The notes: generated from the letters alone by a model not told the origin. Shown: positions 1 through 12,205, counted from the stretch's first letter. The stretch is 64,000 bases of DNA from Glandiceps talaboti (GCF_964340395.1 NC_135553.1:27199449-27263448), one strand, 5' to 3'. Translations and numbers: made by a program.

Positions 1-619
1 CTTTGAGGTGAAGACGAGAAGTGACAAACCCTTAGGTCTTGAGTAATTTCTGATATTGGAGAGTAATATAATTATACCAATGCAAGCAGAATTCAGGAAA
101 AATGTAGAAGAGTTTTGACAACGTTGAACGTTTTGGCTGATATTTTAAGTACTGCAGAACAAATGCAAGTCTTTTTATGATGCAAAACTACATTGTAGAG
201 TCAAGCCATTTTTGTACTGAATTACTGCAACAGATAAAATTTTCTTGGATGCACTCGTTGGCTTGTGTATGCTGTAATGTATAGAAAAGCCATGCTATAT
301 GAAAATATTTCAGAAGTAAAATCCATAGTATTTTTATTAAAGTGAGTTGAGAAATAGTTTTCAATTTTATCAAGAAGTAGGTCAGAAATGACACAAGCCT
401 TGAGTTTTTATTTACATTGTTCAACAAAAACACTGAAGATAAATACATGCAGTGGATATATATTGTGAAAAAAGTTAAATCAAAGATATATCTTTTGGCA
501 CGAATAAAGTGTTTTCTTCCACAGTGGGCAAGGCGGCAATTGTATAATGGCTTTATTTTACCTTTAATACTTTGATTATTGTCAGACAATATGGGGATGC
601 TGCAGCAAGATAGACAACA
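1..619. other. No gene recognised
   Basis: AT-rich sequence. A 133-codon minus-strand open frame (188-589) has no recognisable domain and a composition like its surroundings, so it is not called. Confidence 0.5.
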
Positions 620-910
620 CCAGTTTAAATTTACTGAAACATTCCATGAGGCTTATTTTAAATTGGGCTGCCAGCATTCCTCCCACCAAGATGCTAATCA
701 GGCTAAATTTGTATCCACTATCTGATCATTACAAATTTAATAAAATTGTTTCAGTTTATAAAGCACTACATCGTCAATATTCCACATATATCAGTCAATT
801 ACTTTCACCACATAGACCGCGCCGGTCTTTGCGCTCAGTTACCAATCATCCGTTACTTATCTCATTTGCCAGAACATATCTTTTTTTAATAGATCTTATT
901 GCAGTCGGTA
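620..910 (+). pseudogene. LINE reverse transcriptase C-terminal fragment
   Basis: An open stretch reads LYPLSDHYKFNKIVSVYKAL, then a Y-x-x-x-LLSPHRPRRSLRS pattern and RTYLF. This is the usual C-terminal layout of non-LTR retrotransposon ORF2 (CR1/jockey-like): WLP-like strand, K-x-x-Y-K-x-L helix, LL..HRPRRSLRSS, RT. Catalytic motifs lie upstream in the family and are absent here. The frame stops before the expected WNSLP block, so it is a dead 5'-truncated copy. Confidence 0.7.
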
Positions 911-1735
911 GTTGATTGTAAAGTGTAGGCACTGCTACATATTTTTGTGGCAATTACCTTTGCATTTAATTGTGAATCAACTAACATTTTCCATGAATGG
1001 TGCTTTGGATGGATATTTTGGTACACAGTATCACTGTCGCATCAAATCGGACCTTCTACAACTCACAGAACCACGTAATCGAACATTACACCACTTCTCC
1101 ATAATGTCCCATATTCAACTGAAGTTTATGTACTAGTATTATGTATGCATATAAATGATTTACATGGCCATGAAAGGAAATTTGAATTTTGTTTATATAG
1201 CAAAAGGTATGTGTAGAGCTGGTTAATAGTTTTGACAGTGACTTCCCGTTAGCAGTACATTCTTGTAAATGTCAAAGGAACTTGTTCAAAAGACGAGATG
1301 TGGTTGTATTTTCACATTGATGGTCATTTCTATCCAATCATAATTTCTTACAGTATACCATTATTTCTATGTTATGCTATCACTATTCATAACAGTTGCT
1401 AACTTTTACATATAATGTTTAATAGAAAACTGTAGCGAAGGCTTATTTTATTTATAATATTACCGATGTGTTTATGTCCTCCTTGCATGCCTTGTATGTA
1501 ATCGGGCCCAGTCCCTTGATATGTGGGATTGTAATCAGACCTTGTAATCGGCACAGATCTTCTGACATACATATCAACTTTTCACGACCACTCACATAGT
1601 CACTAGTTGCATATTGTATTTGGACTCAGTGTAACAAAATATTCTACACAGGATGTATTTTATTACCAAAAACATTCATTTATTGGTATATGATAGAGAC
1701 ATTACTAAAACATGGTATTTGTAAGCGTACTTTAT
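911..1735. other. Unique AT-rich sequence, no feature seen
   Basis: No exon-like open frame, repeat or transposon end was seen between the LINE fragment and the degenerate duplication. Confidence 0.5.
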
Positions 1736-2639
1736 GTTTCCATGGAAACAACTATCCTATGTTAGACAATTTATATTACAATGGATAGCACTAGCACATA
1801 TATGTCAAAAGTAAAAACATTTTGTCCTAAAATATTTTTGTTCTCATTTTACATCTAATTTTGAGAAAAGATTTGCATACTATGGTGGTTTTGTTACTAT
1901 GACAACTGATGTTCATAAAGTGATGACTTTTTTTGAACTCAGCATAACAAACTACCCTATGCAGAGTGGTCAATATGCAAATAAACTAGATTATCAGTAC
2001 ATTTATAATATTATTTCTCAGATGCGTATGTACTTAACTAAAACAACATTTTCAAGTCTACAGTACATTTCCATGGAAACAGCTCTCCCATTTTATACTA
2101 TTTGTGTTACAACAGATAGCACCAATTCATACATGCCAAAAACAAGGAAATTGTTTTACTAAATTTTATTTTTTTCCATATTTTATATCAAATTTTGGGA
2201 AATATAAGCTTCACATTATGGTGATTTTGGTTACCATGGCAACAGGTGTTCATAAAATGGACCCCTTTTTTGAACTCAGCATAACAAACTATACCATGTG
2301 GGTGGTCAATATGCAAATAAACTGATTATCATTAAAATTATTATTCTATAATATTACTTAATTTTGGTTACCATGGCAACAGGTGTTCATAAAATGGACC
2401 CCTTTTTTGAACTCAGCATAACAAACTATCCCATGTGGGTGGTCAATATGCAAATTAACTGATTATCATTAAAATTATTATTCTATAATATTACTTAATT
2501 TTGGTTACCATGGCAACAGGTGTTCATAAAATGGACCCCTTTTTTGAACTCAGCATAACAAACTATCCCATGGGGGTGGTCAATATGCAAATAAACTGAT
2601 TATCATTAAAATTATTATTCTATAATATTACTTAATTAT
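1736..2639 (+). repeat. Degenerate ~300-bp duplication ending in 137-bp triplicate
   Basis: A diverged unit with TTCCATGGAAACA and GTTCATAAA...TTTTTTGAACTCAGC occurs at about 1736 and 2065. Its 3' part is then tandemly triplicated: TTTTGGTTACCATGGCAACA recurs at about 2225, 2362 and 2499, a period of 137. The last copies are nearly identical. This may be the tail of a dispersed element that expanded locally. Confidence 0.85.
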
Positions 2640-3163
2640 AATTATATGGAATACTCTAAGACTTACATCAGTGTGTCTATATGCCCATATTTATATTTCT
2701 TGCAGTAAATGCTGCCTTGATGTATCATAAAAAATAATGAATATTCAATTTCTTTGTTGACTCCATAACTTCTGCTCCAGTCGCTCCATATGCATTACTA
2801 TAGGCACGCATGAGAATAAATTGACCTTGTTCGATTTTTACCCTCTAGCATGAGGTAAAAAGCTATTGTAGGTACTGAGAATGTTATGACTTTTCTTAGC
2901 CTTTTAGCACATTATGGAATATTGATACAAGCTATGATTTTGACCTTGACCCTTTTTATTGCCATACATCAGTAGTGCAATATTGAAAATAACATTTTTC
3001 TTTGACATCCAAGTTATGGGCTGCATGAATTAAAAGGTTCTAGTAGCTATGACTATTTGCTACTATTGTAAACTGTAAGGTTCAATATTGTTAGTACTTC
3101 TTTCCTTCATCTACAAGATTAACAAAGCCCCACCAATGACTATCATGAATCTTCTATGTGGGT
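2640..3163. other. Unique sequence, no feature seen
   Basis: AT-rich spacer between the 137-bp repeats and the G-rich array. Nothing coding was recognised. Confidence 0.5.
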
Positions 3164-3975
3164 AGGGTGGGGGTGGGGGTTATGTGGGTAGGGTGGGGTT
3201 CAGGGTTATGTAGGTGGGGTGGGGATGGGTTAAGGGTTATATGGGTATGGTGGGAGTTATGTGGGTACGATGGGTTCCAGGTTATGTGGGGTAGGATGGG
3301 GTTCAAGGTTATGTGGGTATGATGGGTTCAGGGTTATGTGGGTAGCATCATTTGGTTCAAGGTTATGTGGATAGGATGGGGTTCAAGGTTATGTGGGTGG
3401 GGTGGGGTTCAAGGATATGTGGGTAGCATCATTGGGTTCAAGGTTATGTGGGTAAGGTGGGGTTCAAGGTTATGTGGGTAGGGTGGGGTTCAAGGTTATG
3501 TGGGTAGCATCATTGGGTTCAAGGTTATGTGGGTAGGGTGGGGTTCAAGGTTATGTGGGTAGCATCATTTGGTTCAAGGTTATGTGGGTAGGGTGGGGTT
3601 CAAGGTTATGTGGGTAGGGTGGGGTTCAAGGTTATGTGGGTAGGGTGGGGTGGGGATTATGTGGGTAGGGTAGGGTGGGGTTCAAGGTTATGTGGATATG
3701 GTGGGGTTCAAGGTTATGTGGGTAGGGTAGGGTGGGGTTCAAGGTTATGTGGGTAGGGTGGAATGGGGTTCAAGGTTATGTGGGTAGGGTGGGATGGGGT
3801 TCAAGGTTATGTGGGTAGGGTGGGGTTCAAGGTTATGTGGGTAGGGTGGGGTTCAAGGTTATGTGGGTAGGGTGGTGTTCAAGGTTATGTGGGTAGGGTG
3901 GGGATTATGTGGGTAGGATGGGGTTCAGGATTATGTGGGTAGGGTGGGGTGGGGATTATATGGGTAGGATGGGTT
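3164..3975 (+). repeat. G-rich minisatellite
   Basis: Degenerate units of about 26 bases of the form GGTTATGTGGGTAGGGTGGG followed by GTTCAA. Some units carry TAGCATCATTGGG instead. The + strand has dense runs of three or four G and almost no C, so it could form G-quadruplexes. It ends about 510 bases before SPATA20 exon a. Confidence 0.93.
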
Positions 3976-4486
3976 ATACTATAAAGTTAACTAAGAAAAA
4001 TTAGTTAATGTATTCTCTTCTTTTATGCCACACAAAGTTCAATATATGAGCAATTGAGGAAATTGCTTTGGGCAATAACATTTTACATAAATTTCTTTGA
4101 TGAATGTAGAAAATGTAATTTTTTAACAGATAGCATGTAATAGATGTAACAAAGTACAACATATATCAAATAGTCAGTTTCACAGTCTTTGTGTTTTTAA
4201 AGTTTTATAGCTACAAGTGAGATGAATTGTGAGTTATGAAAACATCCATTTCTATTATTTTCGGTAAAAAAATCAAGTAGACTTTCACAAGAAAGTATCA
4301 CATCATTTTACTTTTCCAACTTTTTGAAGGACTTATCTCTGAAAATCAAATAACTCATTTTGATATGTTCATCAAGTTGTGATTTTACAATATGAAAATA
4401 AAAGTTACAAGTTTTTGTTTCCTAGCAATGTTAGCACAATCTGTAACATGAAGTGAAGAGTTCTCCTTTCTTTGTTGTTTGGGTAG
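3976..4486. other. SPATA20: Intronic sequence upstream of SPATA20 exon a
   Basis: AT-rich and unique, inferred to be intron because exon a is internal. The last 25 bases form the pyrimidine tract of its acceptor. Confidence 0.6.
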
Positions 4487-4591
4487 GGTTTCCATAGATA
4501 TTCAACAGACAGATATTGGCATGTACCCCACTTTGAGAAGATGCTGTATGACCAGGGACAACTAGCTGTCAGTTATGCCAATGCATATCAG
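4487..4591 (+). CDS. SPATA20: SPATA20 exon a (internal, 35 codons)
   Basis: Internal exon of the spermatogenesis-associated protein 20 family (DUF255/YyaL-like). The translation opens with [20 protein letters not shown] after the split glycine region and ends [11 protein letters not shown]. The [12 protein letters not shown] segment is a family hallmark at the start of the six-hairpin barrel domain. The acceptor is a strong pyrimidine tract ending GGGTAG and the donor is CAG/GTACAGT. The exon is 105 nt, phase 0 at both ends, and joins in frame to exon b. The last 33 exonic bases and the donor are the founder of the 50-bp tandem array that follows directly. Upstream exons for the thioredoxin-like domain were not found in bases 1-4486. 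The catalytic role of this family is not settled, so none is assigned. Confidence 0.92.
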
Positions 4592-5765
4592 GTACAGTAT
4601 TACTATGACAACTAGCTGTCAGTTATGCCAATGCATATCAGGTACAGTGTTACTATGACAACTAGCTGTCAGTTATGCCAATGCATATCAGGTACAGTGT
4701 TACTATGACAACTACCTGTCAGTTATGCCAATGCATATCAGGTACAGTGTTACTATGACAACTAGCTGTCAGTTATGCCAATGCATATCAGGTACAGTGT
4801 TACTATGACAACTAGATGTCAGTTATGTCAGTGCATATCAGGTACAGTGTTACTATGACAACAAGCTGTAAGTTATGTCAATGCATATCAGGTACAGTAT
4901 TACTATGACAACTAGCTGTCAGTTATGTCAATGCATATCAGGTACAGTATTACTATGACAACTAGCTGTCAGTTATGTCAGTGCATATCAGGTACAGTAT
5001 TACTATGACAACTACCTGTCAGTTATGCCAATGCATATCAGGTACAGTGTTACTATGACAACTAGATGTCAGTTATGTCAGTGCATATCAGGTACAGTGT
5101 TACTATGACAACAAGCTGTAAGTTATGTCAATGCATATCAGGTACAGTATTACTATGACAACTAGCTGTCAGTTATGTCAATGCATATCAGGTACAGTAT
5201 TACTATGACAACTAGCTGTCAGTTATGTCAGTGCATATCAGGTACAGTATTACTATGACAACTACCTGTCAGTTATGTCAATGCATATCAGGTACAGTAT
5301 TACTATGACAACTACCTGTCAGTTATGTCAATGCATATTAGGTACAGTGTTACTATGACAACTAGCTGTCAGTTATGTCAATGCATATCAGGTACATTGT
5401 TACTATGACAACTACCTGTCAGTTATGTCAATGCATATCAGGTACAGTATTACTATGACAACTAGCTGTCATTTATGTCATTGCATATCAGGTACAGTAT
5501 TACTATGACAACAACCTGTCAGTTATGTCAATGCATATCAGGTACAGTGTTACTATGACAACAAGCTGTAAGTTATGTCAATGCATATCAGGTACAGTGT
5601 TACTATGACTATTAACTACAAATGTAGCTGTTATTTATGTCAATGTTTATTAGCTACAGTGTTACTATGACAACTAGCTCTCCTTGTTTCAATGCATATC
5701 AGGTACAGTGTTACTATGGCAACTAGCTGTTGTTTATGTCAATGCATATCATGTAGAGTGTTAAC
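4559..5765 (+). repeat. 50-bp minisatellite made of exon end plus splice donor
   Basis: About 21 near-perfect 50-bp copies start at 4559, followed by about three degraded ones. Each copy holds the last 33 bases of SPATA20 exon a, the donor CAG/GTACAGT and about 17 intronic bases. The first copy is the real exon end and the rest lie in the intron. A five-unit (250-bp) higher-order period is visible: the variant ACTAGATGTC occurs at 4811 and 5061, and ACAAGCTGTA at 4861 and 5111. Most copies keep a usable-looking donor. Confidence 0.95.
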
Positions 5766-6130
5766 ATTTACTATAGTTCGATAATCAATCAAAGGAGTGT
5801 ACTTTCTGATGTTGATTAAGTCATACAGTTGAAGCCTTTTATGTTTTGCAGTGTATATAAGGCAATGAATTTACCTATAGCTTATAAACTATTACGTACA
5901 AAGAGATCAACTAACTACTATTTGGAAAGTTCCAAATGACATTTTGTCTGTCATTAATTGTTTGCTAGGAGCTCTAGTAAGAGATGAGTAAATCAGATGA
6001 AAGTGACAGTTTTCCTTCCATGTTCTATGGTTTTGTTTTAGACCCCTGTTAAAAATGACTGGAAAAACCCTGAACTGTTGGGTCTATGATTTTACCTATT
6101 TACTTTCCTTAACGAAAAACACTGATATCG
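5766..6130. other. SPATA20: SPATA20 intron, unique
   Basis: Spacer between the 50-bp and 40-bp arrays. No open frame of interest. Confidence 0.55.
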
Positions 6131-7969
6131 TAGTCAGTCACATGATTGTCTTTATAATGTCCTTTATTAGTAGTCAGTCACATGATTGTCTTTATAATGT
6201 CCATTATTAGTAGTCAGTCACATGATTGTCTTTATAATGTCCTTTATTAGTAGTCAGTCACATGATTGTCTTTATAATGTCCATTATTAGTAGTCAGTCA
6301 CATGATTGTCTTTATAATGTCCTTTATTAGTAGTCAGTCACATGATTGTCTTTATAATGTCCATTATTAGTAGTCAGTCACATGATTGTCTTTATAATGT
6401 CCATTATTAGTAGTCAGTCACATGATTGTCTTTATAATGTCCATTATTAGTAGTCAGTCACATGATTGTCTTTATAATGTCCATTATTAGTAGTCAGTCA
6501 CATGATTGTCTTTATAATGTCCTTTATTAGTAGTCAGTCACATGATTGTCTTTATAATGTCCATTATTAGTAGTCAGTCACATGATTGTCTTTATAATGT
6601 CCATTATTAGTAGTCAGTCACATGATTGTCTTTATAATGTCCATTATTAGTAGTCAGTCACATGATTGTCTTTATAATGTCCATTATTAGTAGTCAGTCA
6701 CATGATTGTCTTTATAATGTCCATTATTAGTAGTCAGTCACATGATTGTCTTTATAATGTCCATTATTAGTAGTCAGTCACATGATTGTCTTTATAATGT
6801 CCATTATTAGTAGTCAGTCACATGATTGTCTTTATAATGTCCATTATTAGTAGTCAGTCACATGATTGTCTTTATAATGTCCATTATTAGTAGTCAGTCA
6901 CATGATTGTCTTTATAATGTCCATTATTAGTAGTCAGTCACATGATTGTCTTTATAATGTCCATTATTAGTAGTCAGTCACATGATTGTCTTTATAATGT
7001 CCTTTATTAGTAGTCAGTCACATGATTGTCTTTATAATGTCCATTATTAGTAGTCAGTCACATGATTGTCTTTATAATGTCCATTATTAGTAGTCAGTCA
7101 CATGATTGTCTTTATAATGTCCATTATTAGTAGTCAGTCACATGATTGTCTTTATAATGTCCATTATTAGTAGTCAGTCACATGATTGTCTTTATAATGT
7201 CCATTATTAGTAGTCAGTCACATGATTGTCTTTATAATGTCCATTATTAGTAGTCAGTCACATGATTGTCTTTATAATGTCCATTATTAGTAGTCAGTCA
7301 CATGATTGTCTTTATAATGTCCATTATTAGTAGTCAGTCACATGATTGTCTTTATAATGTCCTTTATTAGTAGTCAGTCACATGATTGTCTTTATAATGT
7401 CCATTATTAGTAGTCAGTCACATGATTGTCTTTATAATGTCCATTATTAGTAGTCAGTCACATGATTGTCTTTATAATGTCCATTATTAGTAGTCAGTCA
7501 CATGATTGTCTTTATAATGTCCATTATTAGTAGTCAGTCACATGATTGTCTTTATAATGTCCATTATTAGTAGTCAGTCACATGATTGTCTTTATAATGT
7601 CCATTATTAGTAGTCAGTCACATGATTGTCTTTATAATGTCCATTATTAGTAGTCAGTCACATGATTGTCTTTATAATGTCCATTATTAGTAGTCAGTCA
7701 CATGATTGTCTTTATAATGTCCATTATTAGTAGTCAGTCACATGATTGTCTTTATAATGTCCATTATTAGTAGTCAGTCACATGATTGTCTTTATAATGT
7801 CCATTATTAGTAGTCAGTCACATGATTGTCTTTATAATGTCCTTTATTAGTAGTCAGTCACATGATTGTCTTTATAATGTCCATTATTAGTAGTCAGTCA
7901 CATGATTGTCTTTATAATGTCCATTATTAGTAGTCAGTCACATGATTGTCTTTATAATGTCCATTATTA
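6131..7969 (+). repeat. 40-bp minisatellite, 46 copies, almost invariant
   Basis: The unit begins TAGTCAGTCACATGATTGTC and repeats exactly every 40 bases inside the first SPATA20 intron seen here. The only evident variable site is CCTTTATTAG versus CCATTATTAG. The T form occurs in units 1, 3, 5, 10, 22, 31 and 43. Such homogeneity implies very recent expansion or active homogenisation. Confidence 0.97.
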
Positions 7970-8432
7970 ATAAAAATGATTATTTCATGTGTTACTCAAT
8001 TTCATCATTTAATTCCATGATTAATCTAATCCTGGAATATCCTTCAAAGTTCTAGAAAAATGTAATAATTTATACCTGCTACTTCCTGGAAATTCTTGGA
8101 ACGCAATGTTATGAAGTTTATGAAATGCTCAAGCATAAAATGTTGAAAGTTACCCACTAAATGATAAACAAAGTTTATGTCATAAAAGTAAATGATGACC
8201 TACAGGAAAATGTCCTTCAGAATATTGGGAATGAGAAATCATGGAATATGCTGGACATCCTAGTGACCAAGGGTCAGCAAATTGCCATGGTTCTCTTACA
8301 AGGGACCTAAAGACCAATAACCACTTATTTGCTTGGTGTAGAAAACATTGGTAAAACAATCCTCCAAAATGTGAAGTATACCGAAGGTTTCGGGTAACAA
8401 CTCTGCATCATCATAAATGGACATTAAGATTA
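7970..8432. other. SPATA20: SPATA20 intron, unique, ending in a TTA target site
   Basis: AT-rich with no coding signal. TTA at 8430-8432 is the left target-site copy of the next element. Confidence 0.55.
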
Positions 8433-10073
8433 GGGACCGGTCAGTTTCTCCAGCCAGGGGGTGCCAGTGGATTCTTAAATCTTGCCAAAAAAAAGTCACT
8501 GACACTGACCCCCCTATCTGTAAAACCAAAAACAGGCTGACCCCCCCCCCCCCCATCACTTAAATCTGAAATATGATGACCCCCCCCCCCCCCATATATA
8601 ATATTCACGTGACAGGTATTTTTGATCGTGACTCAGTGTGGACTACTTGACTGTCTTGCATCTACTTTATAAGATCCCGGGTTAGCACTATCATAATTAT
8701 AATTATTGACTACACAGGGTAAATATATTCCAAAAGGAGTTTAATAGCATCTTGACAGTGAAAGGTATGGGGAAAACTTGAGCAGGGAATATGTATATCT
8801 GTTATGGGGGGTCCTAGGGGGTCTCCCCCAAGAAGCCCTGGAGGTGTTTTACTCTGAAACTCAATTTTGAGACTATTCAGACCCTTTCAGACAATAATTT
8901 CAAAGCTTTACAAGACAGCACCAACATGTAAAAAGCAACTACATAGGGTTGAAATATTTTTGAAATATAGTTTGATAGCATCTTGACAGTAAAAGGTAGG
9001 GGAAAAAGCTTGAGACTGGGATGTGTACACCTTATGTAAGGAGGGGGGGGGGTCTTTTGGTAGGGGAGAGTTGGAGTTTAAGGCAATTTTAGACTATCTT
9101 GGCAAACATTTGACATCTTTTAAAGACAAAATCATCTCAAATTAGAATTGGGTGAAAATATTTAAGACAAGTTTAATACCATTATGACAGTAGAAAGGTT
9201 GGTGCATCTGATTGTTGGTTGAATGCATGAGTGTCCTCTGGGGGTGAGGGAGTCCTTGGGTTTCCCCTGGTAGATCTGCAGTTTTTTGCTTCTATTAAGG
9301 CAATGTTTAGGTTATTTATAGCCTTTGAGGTAATATTTCCAAGCTTTGAATAGCTAACGTAAATGTAAGTTTTAAATGAGTTTCCCATGTCACATAAAAA
9401 TGGCCCATAACATTGGTTTTGGGGCATTAATATTACATGTATAGTAAAGTCATCGGTATGTTAGAGAACTTTAGGTGGTCATACCTAGTGTATAATAGAA
9501 ACTGGAATCTGATGAGATGTGGTGATTTGTAGTGTCAATAACATGTAGTGTCCAAAATAGAAAGTGTATTAAACCCTTCTGACAAGTTCATAGTGACGAG
9601 TAGACCAATTTAGATTAACTTCTTTTGTAAACTATCTATGAAGATTAGTATTACGAAACCTTCAAGTTCACTTTTGCCCCAAAGTGCAATATAAGTGAAG
9701 CATTGATTGTGAAACAGCCAAGCATTTACACGACATGTTCTGTAACTAGTGTGGTAGCTAGGTAATACATGTATATGTATATGTATAGTTATGTTTGAAC
9801 TAATAAGTAATATTAAAGAATTCATGTAAGAAACAGGGATAAGAACAAATATTTACATGTACCACATTTCAGACATGGCTATATGCCATTGTAGAAAAAG
9901 GATTTTTTCTTCCATCACAATCCAAAACACAATGACCCCCCCCCCCCCATCCACAATTTTGAAAACAGCATGACCCCCCCACTGCCAATTTCAAAAACAG
10001 GATCACCCCCCCCCACACACACACACACACACAAATCCACCCCACCCCCAGGCTGCAGAAACTGACTGGTCCC
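8433..10073. mobile_element. Harbinger-like non-autonomous DNA transposon
   Basis: Inverted ends GGGACCGGTCAGTTTCTCCA at the left, and at the right the complement of GGGACCAGTCAGTTTCTGCA, bound a 1641-bp segment. It is flanked by TTA on both sides (8430-8432, 10074-10076). A 3-bp TWA duplication and ends beginning GG are typical of PIF/Harbinger. There is no transposase frame. Inside are three diverged direct repeats of about 240 bases, each with a TTTAATA/GC...TTGACAGT block (about 8720, 8960, 9165), poly-C tracts at both subterminal regions and a CA microsatellite at 10013-10032. Confidence 0.72.
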
Positions 10074-10076
10074 TTA

Positions 10077-10340
10077 GATGGTTAAGAGGCCAGTCTATCC
10101 AAACGAAATATAAATCTTCCCTTCTCAAGATTCATGGTCTATGTATTCAGATGATGTGGTTGATTCAGTGTTGCCATTTACGAGAATGTAGTTTTTAGAG
10201 ACCATTTTCATTTTCTTCAAGAGGGTACTCATAAACTGTAAGGAGGCTCATCACTTTATTTCACTGCTTAGGAAAACAACTGAAGACAAATAGTAAATAT
10301 GAAAGAATACTCTAAAAATGTTAAAATTTGGTATTTTCAG
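10077..10340. other. SPATA20: SPATA20 intron before exon b
   Basis: Unique sequence ending with the exon b acceptor. Confidence 0.6.
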
Positions 10341-10415
10341 ATTTCTAAGGATGATTTGTATGCAGATATTGCAAACGATATCTTGACTTATGTCTCTAGG
10401 GATCTGAGTGACAAG
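10341..10415 (+). CDS. SPATA20: SPATA20 exon b (internal, 25 codons)
   Basis: A 75-nt phase-0 exon reading ISKDDLYADIANDILTYVSR and ending DLSDK. It continues exon a exactly where the vertebrate protein has its D-x-x-Y-x-D-x-A helix. The acceptor is GTATTTTCAG and the donor AAG/GTAAGA. It is separated from exon a by a 5.7-kb intron holding the 50-bp array, the 40-bp array and a Harbinger-like element. A hAT-type transposon end starts 35 bases after the donor and runs into the 54-bp array. Identification rests on the match to known family members and on phase continuity with both neighbours. Confidence 0.9.
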
Positions 10416-10449
10416 GTAAGAAATTGTACATTAATGAAATGTTTTAGTT

Positions 10450-10465
10450 CAGGGCTTGAAATTAG
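10450..10465 (+). mobile_element. hAT-type terminal sequence (lone left end)
   Basis: CAGGGCTTGAAATTAG matches the 5' end of the hAT-like element at 14614 and lies 35 bases after the exon b donor. It leads straight into the 54-bp array, whose units keep the AAATTAGCAGTAGTCC portion. No matching right end was found. Confidence 0.6.
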
Positions 10466-12205
10466 CAGTAGTCCAGCTCACATACCTGTAGACTGCTAGT
10501 ACTACACACCATATTGAGACTACCAAATTAGCAGTAGTCCAGCTCACATACCTGTAGACTGCTAGTACTACACACCATATTGAGACTACCAAATTAGCAA
10601 TAGTCCAGCTCACATAGACTACTACACACCATATTGAGACTACCAAATTAGCAGTAGTCCAGGTCACATAGACTACTACACACCACATCTAGACTACCAA
10701 ATTAGCAGTAGTCCAGGTCACATAGACTACTACACACCATATCTAGACTACCAAATTAGCAGTAGTCCAGGTCACATAGACTACTACACACCACATCTAG
10801 ACTACCAAATTAGCAGTAGTCCAGGTCACATAGACTAACACACACCATATTGAGACTACCAAATTAGCAGTAGTCCAGGTCACATAGACTAACACACACC
10901 ATATTGAGACTACCAAATTAGCAGTAGTCCAGGTCACATAGACTACTACACACCATATTGAGACTACCAAATTAGCAGTAGTCCAGGTCACATAGACTAC
11001 TACACACCATATCGAGACTACCAAATTAGCAGTAGTCCAGGTCACATAGACTACTACACACCATATCGAGACTACCAAATTAGCAGAAGTCCAGGTCACA
11101 TAGACTACTACACACCATATTGAGACTACCAAATTAGCAGTAGTCCAGGTCACATAGACTACTACACACCATATCGAGACTACCAAATTAGCAGAAGTCC
11201 AGGTCACATAGACTACTACACACCATATCGAGACTACCAAATTAGCAGTAGTCCAGGTCACATAGACTACTACACACCATATCGAGACTACCAAATTAGC
11301 AGTAGTCCAGGACACATAGACTACTACACACCACATCTAGACTACCAAATTAGCAGAAGTCCAGGTCACATAGACTACTACACACCATATTGAGACTACC
11401 AAATTAGCAGTAGTCCAGGTCACATAGACTACTACACACCATATTGAGACTACCAAATTAGCAGTAGTCCAGGTCACATAGACTACTACACACCATATTG
11501 AGACTACCAAATTAGCAGTAGTCCAGGTCACATAGACTACTACACACCATATCTAGACTACCAAATTAGCAGTAGTCCAGGTCACATAGACTACTACACA
11601 CCATATCGACACTACCAAATTAGCAGTAGTCCAGGTCACATAGACTACTACACACCATATTGAGACTACCAAATTAGCAGTAGTCCAGGACACAGACTAC
11701 TACACACCATATTGAGACTACCAAATTAGCAGTAGTCCAGGTCACATAGACTACTACACACCATATCGAGACTACCAAATTAGCAGTAGTCCAGGACACA
11801 TAGACTACACCATATTGAGACTACCAAATTAGCAGTAGTCCAGGTCACATAGACTACTACACACCATATCGAGACTACCAAATTAGCAGTAGTCCAGGTC
11901 ACATAGACTACTACACACCATATTGAGACTACCAAATTAGCAGTAGTCCAGGTCACATAGACTACTACACACCATATTGAGACTACCAAATTAGCAGTAG
12001 TCCAGGTCACATAGACTACTACACACCATATCGAGACTACCAAATTAGCAGTAGTCCAGGACACATAGACTACTACACACCATATCGAGACTACCAAATT
12101 AGCAGTAGTCCAGGCTACATACCTATAGACTACTACACACCATATTGAGACTACCAAATTAGCAGTAGTCCAGGTCACATAAACTACTACACACCATATT
12201 GAGAC
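10460..12205 (+). repeat. 54-bp minisatellite, main block
   Basis: About 32 units containing ACCAAATTAGCAGTAGTCCA and GACTACTACACACCATAT. The first units carry a 10-base insertion (ACCTGTAGACTGCTAGT). Because 54 is divisible by 3 and the unit lacks stops in one minus-strand frame, long minus-strand open frames (repeating WCVVVYVTWTTANLVVSI) arise. They are repeat artefacts. The array lies in the SPATA20 intron after exon b. Confidence 0.96.

Noticed and set aside
188-589. 133-codon minus-strand open frame
   Set aside because: No recognisable domain, and its composition is the same as the surrounding AT-rich DNA.
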